Assembly (NCBI GenBank): GCA_025964405.1
Contig: JAOPYW010000209.1
Coordinates: 1-18,553 of the forward strand
Reading direction: 5' to 3'
Source of the DNA: Thermoleophilia bacterium
Lineage (GTDB): Bacteria; Actinomycetota; Thermoleophilia; Gaiellales; SKUG01
Length of the DNA: 18,553 nucleotides
Position numbers and translations under genes: made by a program. The notes beneath the pieces are model-generated. The model had not been told where the DNA came from. It did no database searches and saw only the letters and a program-made list of their open reading frames with translations. Shown piece after piece: positions 14,190-18,553 of the stretch; the stretch's first letter is position 1, and every line of letters begins with the position of its first letter.

Positions 14190-14710
14190 GCCCCGAGCGA
14201 CTCGTGGTGCTCGTCGACGGCTCGAACGTCACCCACCGCGTGGCGCGGGCTGCAGCGATCGACGTCGCCGACAGCCAACGCATGTTCGTCGACCAGGTCT
14301 GCAGTTGGGGAGCCGGACTCGGCAACGACGTCGTCATCACCTTCGATGGCGCGGGCCCGTACGGCGCCGGCGACCGCCAGGTCACGCCCGAGGTGGTGGT
14401 CGTGGGCACGGGTGACAGCGACGCCGACAGCATCCTCGAACAGCGATCGCGCAGCCTGCGCAAGGCAGGCCGACGCGTGTGGCTCGTGACCGACGACGTG
14501 GCACTGCGTCGCGTGGCGGGGGCGGGCGCCGACCGCATCACCGCGGGCGTCGACTTCCTCGAGCTGCTCCAGCTCGACGAACGCCAGAACCGGCAGGCTG
14601 CCACCGAGCGTCCGGCGAGCGCCGCGCCGCCACGCGACACCCGCGTGACCGACGGGCTCGACGCCGCGACCTGGGCGAAGCTCGAACGGCTCAGGCGCGG
14701 GGATTCCTGA
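14186..14710 (+). CDS. NYN-domain nuclease, YacP/Rae1-like
   Basis: A 174-residue protein with the NYN (PIN-like) fold. LVVLVDGSNVTHRV gives the first catalytic Asp (about residue 11), GTGDSDADSILEQ the middle acidic cluster, and WLVTDDVALRRVA the third. B. subtilis YacP (Rae1) is a ribosome-associated mRNA endonuclease and its gene also follows rlmB, which supports orthology. The C-terminal 45 residues are polar and Ala/Arg-rich. The ATG overlaps the rlmB stop (ATGA), indicating translational coupling. Ribosome-dependent cleavage is inference from the family. Confidence 0.88.
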   Translation: MSPERLVVLVDGSNVTHRVARAAAIDVADSQRMFVDQVCSWGAGLGNDVVITFDGAGPYGAGDRQVTPEVVVVGTGDSDADSILEQRSRSLRKAGRRVWLVTDDVALRRVAGAGADRITAGVDFLELLQLDERQNRQAATERPASAAPPRDTRVTDGLDAATWAKLERLRRGDS

Positions 14711-14775
14711 CCGACCGTTCGCCTCCCTGATCGTGTGCTCATCGGCGGCAACCACCCCGTCGACGTCGAACCCGC

Positions 14776-14805
14776 TTGTCCTGCATCCGCTTGGGTGGGT
14801 ACACT
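14776..14805 (+). promoter_or_regulatory. sigH promoter
   Basis: TTGTCC (14776-14781) and TACACT (14800-14805) are separated by 18 nt, a good housekeeping promoter with a predicted start near 14812. It makes sigH transcription independent of the upstream operon and creates a leader of about 155 nt. Confidence 0.6.
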
Positions 14806-14811
14806 CCTCGC

Positions 14812-14966
14812 GAAGTCTCGACATGGAGTCGAGGGTGAGGGTTCGGAACCCTCGTCCACGACCTGAGGCTTTGCACGAAATACCTGCTGTGGGGCTGGTT
14901 TTCGTGGCTGGGGGAAACGGTGCGACGAGCCGCGGCAGGATGCTCGCGATTCGGTGGGAGGTACGT
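14812..14966 (+). other. Structured 5' leader of sigH
   Basis: Two adjacent perfect hairpins open the leader: CTCGAC/GTCGAG (14817-14833, 5-nt loop) and GAGGGTTC/GAACCCTC (14837-14853). A third stem pairs CACGAAA (14874-14880) with TTTCGTG (14900-14906). CCTGC in its loop (14883-14887) could pair with GCAGG (14935-14939), shortly before the ribosome binding site GGGAGG (14956-14961). It does not match a riboswitch class I recognise. An RNA-level control is possible but unproven. Confidence 0.45.
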
Positions 14967-15647
14967 ATGGCTGTCAGTGAACGACGTCACGATGGTGAGC
15001 GACATACACGCAGTTACCTGCGGATGATCGCTGACCTCGACGAGCAGCGACTCGTCGATCGCGCACGCCGGGGTGACTCCAAGGCGCTCGACCAGCTCAT
15101 CAAGAAGTACCTGGGCTTCGTGCGCATGAAGGCATCGAGCTACTTCATCGCTGGTGGTGACGCTGACGACCTGCTGCAGGAAGGGCTCATCGGGCTCTAC
15201 AAGGCAGTTCGCGACTACCGTCGCGACAAGGAAGCCAGCTTTCGCTCCTTCGCCGAGCTCTGCATCACCCGCCAGATCATCACGGCGATCAAGACCGCCA
15301 CGCGCAACAAGCACGTGCCGCTCAACTCGTACGTGTCGTTCAGCCACACGCCGGCCGGCCGTGACGTCGAGGTCGACTGCACCATCGGCGACTGCCTGCC
15401 CGGCAGCGAGATCGATGATCCGGCAGTGCACGTCGTCTCGACCCAGGAGCTCGCGAGCCTCGTGGAGCACATGACCACGCGCCTGAGTCCCCTCGAGGCC
15501 GACGTGCTGACCGGCTACCTCGAGGGCCGCTCCTACGAGTTCATCGCCGAGAAGGTGGGCGTCGATCCCAAGACCGTCGACAACGCCCTCCAGCGCGTGA
15601 AGCGCAAGGTCGGCGAGCACCTCGAGAGCCGCCGCATCCCCAACTAG
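14967..15647 (+). CDS. sigH: SigH-type (sigma-30) RNA polymerase sigma factor
   Basis: The 226-residue protein closely resembles B. subtilis SigH. Region 2 includes KYLGFVRMKASSYFIAGGDA, DLLQEGLIGLYKAVRDYR, FRSFAELCITRQIITAIKTA and KHVPLNSYVS. Region 4 includes LSPLEADVLTGYLEGRSYEF and VDPKTVDNALQRVKRKVGEH. In Bacillus SigH drives the move to stationary phase and sporulation; here the regulon is unknown. The ATG at 14967 has GGGAGG 5 nt upstream; the open frame runs 78 codons further back but through the promoter and leader, so that is rejected. Its place after yacP copies the Firmicutes order. Confidence 0.93.
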   Translation: MAVSERRHDGERHTRSYLRMIADLDEQRLVDRARRGDSKALDQLIKKYLGFVRMKASSYFIAGGDADDLLQEGLIGLYKAVRDYRRDKEASFRSFAELCITRQIITAIKTATRNKHVPLNSYVSFSHTPAGRDVEVDCTIGDCLPGSEIDDPAVHVVSTQELASLVEHMTTRLSPLEADVLTGYLEGRSYEFIAEKVGVDPKTVDNALQRVKRKVGEHLESRRIPN

Positions 15648-15695
15648 ACGAGGCGGCGTGACTGCGGCGTGGCCCGTGCGGGCACGTATCCGATC

Positions 15696-16157
15696 GTGAG
15701 CGAGCCGCAACAGCCCAAGCCAGACGACCTCGACCTCCGCCTGCCCGGACGTCGCAGCGTGCCGGCCGACCAGGTCGAGTGGCGTGCGACCACCAGCGGC
15801 GGCCCCGGCGGCCAGCACGCGAACAAGACGGCTTCACGTGTCGAGGTGGTCGTACAGATCGACGCACTGCCACTGACGCCGCACGAGAAGGCGCGCCTCT
15901 ACGAGGTGTTGGCGGCACGCATCACGGGAGCGGGCGAAGTCACCGTCGGTGCCGCGGACGAGCGCAGCCAGCACCGCAATCGCCGTATCGCGCTCCGCCG
16001 GATGGAGCGCCTGCTCTCCGACGCGTTGCGGCCGCCCCGCCGCCGGATCCCCACCAAGGAGTCCTACGGGGTGAAGCTGCGAAATGCGCAGTCGAAGCAG
16101 CACCTGTCACGCCGTAAGACCTCGCGCTCCCAGCGGTGGGATGAAGAGGGCGACTGA
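15696..16157 (+). CDS. ArfB-like peptidyl-tRNA hydrolase (ribosome rescue)
   Basis: ArfB/YaeJ proteins enter stalled ribosomes and hydrolyse peptidyl-tRNA. The catalytic GGQ motif is in TSGGPGGQHANKTASRVE, followed by the release-factor-like core. A basic C-terminal tail (RRRIPTKESYGVKLRN onward, many Lys/Arg) is the part that sits in the empty mRNA channel in E. coli ArfB. From GTG 15696 the protein has 153 residues. A GTG at 15669 would add nine residues; neither start has a good Shine-Dalgarno sequence. It lacks the codon-recognition domains of RF1/RF2. It follows sigH on the same strand and may be co-transcribed. It is convergent with the kinase gene, 26 nt away. Confidence 0.88.
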   Translation: MSEPQQPKPDDLDLRLPGRRSVPADQVEWRATTSGGPGGQHANKTASRVEVVVQIDALPLTPHEKARLYEVLAARITGAGEVTVGAADERSQHRNRRIALRRMERLLSDALRPPRRRIPTKESYGVKLRNAQSKQHLSRRKTSRSQRWDEEGD

Positions 16158-16183
16158 CATGCCCGCACCCTGCGTCGCCGATG

Positions 16184-17314
16184 TCAGGCGGTCGACAGCG
16201 GTAAGCTGAATGCGAACACCGAGCCCGTGGGCTGGTTGGGCTCGTACCACGCGTCGCCTCCACCGGCGCGAGCGAGGCCGCGCACGATGCTCAGGCCGAG
16301 ACCCGTGCCCTCGATGCCCGCGTCGCTGTGGCTCCGGGCGCGCGAGAACTCCTCGAAGAGCGTGGGGGCGACGTCGGCCGGAACGCCGACCCCGTGGTCG
16401 CGCACGCGGACGGACGCGAGGCCATTGTCGACGCGTCCCTCGACCACGATCGGGTCGGAACCGTACTTGAGCGCGTTGGTGACGTAGTTGACCAGCATCT
16501 GTTCGAGGTGGTCGCGGTCGGCCACGACCGTCAGCTCGCGCGGCACGTCGATGGTGACGCGGTGGTCGAGGTTGCCGAGGTCGCCGACCACGAGCCGAAT
16601 CGCCCGATCGAGGGGCAGCTCCTCGGGCCGCGCCGCGATGACCCCTGACTCGATGCTGCTCAGCACGAGCAGGTTGTCGACGAGGCGGGCCAGTCGACGT
16701 CCCTGGTCGTCGATGATGCCGAGGAACTTGAGGCGGTCGGGCTCGTGGATGTCATCCCAGCGATCACGAAGCGTGGTGGCGAATCCCGTGATCGACGCGA
16801 GCGGGGTGCGAAGTTCGTGCGAGGCCATGGCGACGAACCGGCTCTTGAGCCGGTCGAGCTCGGTGAGCTGCTCGACGATGAGCTGTTCGCGTGCGAGCGC
16901 CGCGTGCAGCTCGTTGCTGATGCGCCCGCGCTCGACCGCGTAGCGAATCGCGCGCTCGAGGCCGGCACGATCCACGGCTCCCTTGCGCAGGAAGTCCTGT
17001 GCGCCCGTCGCGACCGCCCGCATCGCGACGGCCTCGTCGCTGAGACCGGTGAGCACGATCACGGGCGGGCAATTCGGCACGCGGGCCATGAAGCGTTCGC
17101 AGCTGTCGAGACCCGAGGCGTCGGGAAGCGACAGGTCGAGCAGCGCGATGTCGACCGGCTCGCGGATCGCATGGTCGATCGCGGCGTCGAGCAGCGGCTC
17201 GTGGATGATGTCGTAGTGCGTCGCCGCATCCACCTCGTCGCGCAGGTAGGCCCGTATGAGGGCGACGTCGCCCGGGTTGTCCTCGAGGAGCAATACGCGG
17301 AGCCGGTCAGTCAT
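16184..17314 (-). CDS. Hybrid response regulator-histidine kinase (REC-HisKA-HATPase)
   Basis: The 376-residue soluble protein starts with a receiver domain: acidic pair in LLEDNPGDVALI, phospho-acceptor Asp in ALLDLSLPD, and Lys in FLRKGAVD. A short helical linker (about residues 125-155) leads to the kinase: H-box FVAMASHELRTPLASITGF, N-box NYVTNALKYGS, G1 RDHGVGVP, F-box LFEEFSRARS and G2 GTGLGLSIV. No transmembrane segment is present, so it senses through its receiver, probably by phosphotransfer from the upstream kinase. The ATG overlaps the preceding regulator gene by 8 nt, so it is the third member of the triad. Output partner is unknown; no DNA-binding domain is present. Confidence 0.92.
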   Translation of the reverse strand: MTDRLRVLLLEDNPGDVALIRAYLRDEVDAATHYDIIHEPLLDAAIDHAIREPVDIALLDLSLPDASGLDSCERFMARVPNCPPVIVLTGLSDEAVAMRAVATGAQDFLRKGAVDRAGLERAIRYAVERGRISNELHAALAREQLIVEQLTELDRLKSRFVAMASHELRTPLASITGFATTLRDRWDDIHEPDRLKFLGIIDDQGRRLARLVDNLLVLSSIESGVIAARPEELPLDRAIRLVVGDLGNLDHRVTIDVPRELTVVADRDHLEQMLVNYVTNALKYGSDPIVVEGRVDNGLASVRVRDHGVGVPADVAPTLFEEFSRARSHSDAGIEGTGLGLSIVRGLARAGGGDAWYEPNQPTGSVFAFSLPLSTA

Positions 17315-17750
17315 GCACGGGCAGCTTCACGATGGAGAACCAGAATTGCTCGATGGCGGCGACGACGTCGACGAACTGCTCGAAGTCGATCGGCTTGGTC
17401 ACGTAGCAGTTCGCGTGCAGGTCGTAGCTGCGTGCGATGTCGTTCTCAGCCTCGGAGGAGCTGAGCACCACGACCGGGAGCGAGCGCAGGGCCGGGTCGC
17501 CCTTGAGCTCCCTGAGCACGTCGAGCCCGCTGAACCCGGGCAGGTTGAGGTCGAGGAGCACGAGGTCGGGGCGGGACGCACCTGCGTATTCCCCCTCGCG
17601 GCGGATCCGCTGCAGTGCCGAGACCCCGTCGTTGACGACGGAGAGGTTGTTCACGAGCTTGGCGGCCGCGAGCCCCTCGCGTGTCAGTCGCACGTCACCG
17701 GGGTTGTCCTCGACGAGGAGGATTTCGATCGGGCGCATCTCGAGGCTCAT
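17307..17750 (-). CDS. Single-domain response regulator, Rcp1-like
   Basis: A 147-residue stand-alone receiver. It shows the acidic pair in ILLVEDNPGDVRL, the phosphorylation Asp in VLLDLNLPGFSG, the switch region VVLSSSE and the Lys in CYVTKPIDFEQF. The C-terminal FWFSIVKLP is typical of the Rcp1 group that serves phytochrome-type kinases. It has no output domain, so it is a phosphotransfer intermediate or a protein-interaction regulator. The ATG at 17750 overlaps the stop of the upstream kinase (ATGA); an internal ATG at 17738 is also possible. Its 3' end overlaps the hybrid kinase gene. Confidence 0.92.
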   Translation of the reverse strand: MSLEMRPIEILLVEDNPGDVRLTREGLAAAKLVNNLSVVNDGVSALQRIRREGEYAGASRPDLVLLDLNLPGFSGLDVLRELKGDPALRSLPVVVLSSSEAENDIARSYDLHANCYVTKPIDFEQFVDVVAAIEQFWFSIVKLPVHD

Positions 17751-18553
17751 TCCGTCGCGTCTTCCAGGGTGAAGGTGAAGGTAGCACCTTCGCCGATGGT
17801 TCCCGTGGCCCGGATCTTGCCTCCGTGGCGTTCGACGATGCGCGCGCAGATCGAGAGCCCGATGCCGGTGCCCTCGTAGTCGGTACGTCCGTGCAGGCGT
17901 TGGAACATGCGGAAGATGCGTTCGGCGTGGCGCGGGTCGAACCCGATGCCGTTGTCGGTGACCGTGACCTGCACGCCGATCGGTTCGTCGTTGGGTCGGG
18001 AGCTGATGCGCACGACCGGTGCCCGTTCCGGCGAGCGGTACTTGAGCGCATTGCCGACCAGGTTCACGAACAGGCGATCGAGCTGGCCCGCATCGCCGTG
18101 CACCACCGGGAGCGTGTTGGTGCGTTCGACCGTTGCCCCCGCTTCCTCGATGCGGCCGTGGAGCGTGGCCAACGCGCGATCGAGGCTCGCCTCGAGGTCG
18201 ACCTCGTCGAACCGTCGACCGCTCGTCTCGACCCGCGAGTATTCGAGCAGGTCGTTGACCAGCTGCTGTGCGCGTTCAGCACCGTCGACGATGAATCCGA
18301 GCAGCTCGTTGGCGTCGCCGTCGAGCGCCCGGGCGTGTCGTTGCTGCAGGAGCTGCGAGAAGCTGCGGATCATGCGCAACGGCTCCTGCAGGTCGTGGGA
18401 GGAGACGTACGCGAACTGCTCCAGTTCGCGGTTCGAGCGTTCGAGTCGGTCGTTGCTGCGCGCCAGCTCGGCGTTGAGTTCCTCACGCTTGCCTGCCTCC
18501 ACCGCGATGAGCTGCTCCGCAACCCGCGCCCGCTCGAGCGTTCGCTGCACCGC
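17747..18553 (-). CDS. Histidine kinase, phytochrome-type, C-terminal part (5' end cut by window edge)
   Basis: About 268 residues are visible; the frame stays open to the window end, so the sensor part lies outside. After a coiled-coil linker (ERARVAEQLIAVEAGKREE) comes the HisKA domain with the H-box YVSSHDLQEPLRMIRSFSQ, where the HDLQEPL form is typical of bacteriophytochromes and relatives. The HATPase follows with N-box NLVGNALKYRSPE, G1 TDNGIGFDP and G2 GTGIGLSIC. Pairing with an Rcp1-like regulator supports a PAS/GAF or phytochrome sensor upstream, which is inference. The GTG at 18550 is not taken as the start because coding clearly continues. Confidence 0.9.
   Translation of the reverse strand, partial: AVQRTLERARVAEQLIAVEAGKREELNAELARSNDRLERSNRELEQFAYVSSHDLQEPLRMIRSFSQLLQQRHARALDGDANELLGFIVDGAERAQQLVNDLLEYSRVETSGRRFDEVDLEASLDRALATLHGRIEEAGATVERTNTLPVVHGDAGQLDRLFVNLVGNALKYRSPERAPVVRISSRPNDEPIGVQVTVTDNGIGFDPRHAERIFRMFQRLHGRTDYEGTGIGLSICARIVERHGGKIRATGTIGEGATFTFTLEDATE

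Noticed and set aside
14837..14853. tRNA T-arm look-alike (GAGGG-TTCGGAA-CCCTC) in the sigH leader
   Set aside because: No acceptor stem closes around it, and the neighbouring hairpin lacks a proper anticodon loop (no U at position 33). Treated as a leader hairpin.
14733..14966. N-terminal extension of sigH by 78 codons
   Set aside because: It would run through the promoter and leader hairpins; GGGAGG is correctly spaced for the ATG at 14967.
14739..15818. 359-codon - strand frame opposite sigH
   Set aside because: Shadow of a clear sigma factor; crosses the sigH promoter and leader.

Overview
The window is a very GC-rich chromosomal segment of a bacterium, most likely an actinomycete of the Acidimicrobiia type. 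This placement is an inference from codon use, many GTG starts, leaderless-looking promoters, CarD next to ispD/ispF, a DivIVA-like coiled-coil protein, and a SigH-type sigma factor at the end of the cluster. No rRNA, tRNA, CRISPR array or insertion sequence was seen.

The backbone is an old housekeeping neighbourhood, on the + strand: disA (c-di-AMP synthase), carD (RNA polymerase regulator), a YacL-like membrane PIN/TRAM protein, ispD, ispF, gltX, cysS, rlmB, a YacP/Rae1-like NYN protein, and a SigH-type sigma factor. From memory, this order follows the Bacillus subtilis disA-yacL-ispD-ispF-gltX-cysE-cysS-mrnC-rlmB-yacP-sigH cluster almost gene for gene, with carD added as in mycobacteria, and cysE, mrnC and radA missing. 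The tightest units are yacL-ispD-ispF (ATGA and GTGA overlaps) and gltX-cysS-rlmB-yacP. sigH has its own good promoter and a long structured leader.

Other genes are set into this backbone. At the left edge, on the - strand, is the N-terminal part of an MFS exporter, followed upstream by a probable 50-codon gene with its own promoter. A DivIVA-like coiled-coil gene lies between disA and carD on the - strand. Between ispF and gltX lie a - strand NAD(P)-binding SDR-like gene, a + strand ECF-like sigma factor with a single-pass membrane partner (putative anti-sigma), and a - strand short MutY. After sigH comes an ArfB-like ribosome-rescue hydrolase. The right end, on the - strand, is a translationally coupled signalling triad: a phytochrome-type histidine kinase (cut by the window edge), an Rcp1-like response regulator, and a REC-histidine kinase hybrid.

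The most interesting non-coding structure is a 136-bp imperfect palindrome between the divergent mutY and gltX promoters, whose arms each carry a TGCAC-N4-GTGCA dyad. Next come the roughly 155-nt sigH leader with tandem hairpins, two promoters placed so that the GTG start codon is the predicted transcript start, and a 16-bp GNRA-capped hairpin after carD. No clearly unprecedented multi-gene system was found; the novelty candidates are mainly regulatory DNA and RNA.
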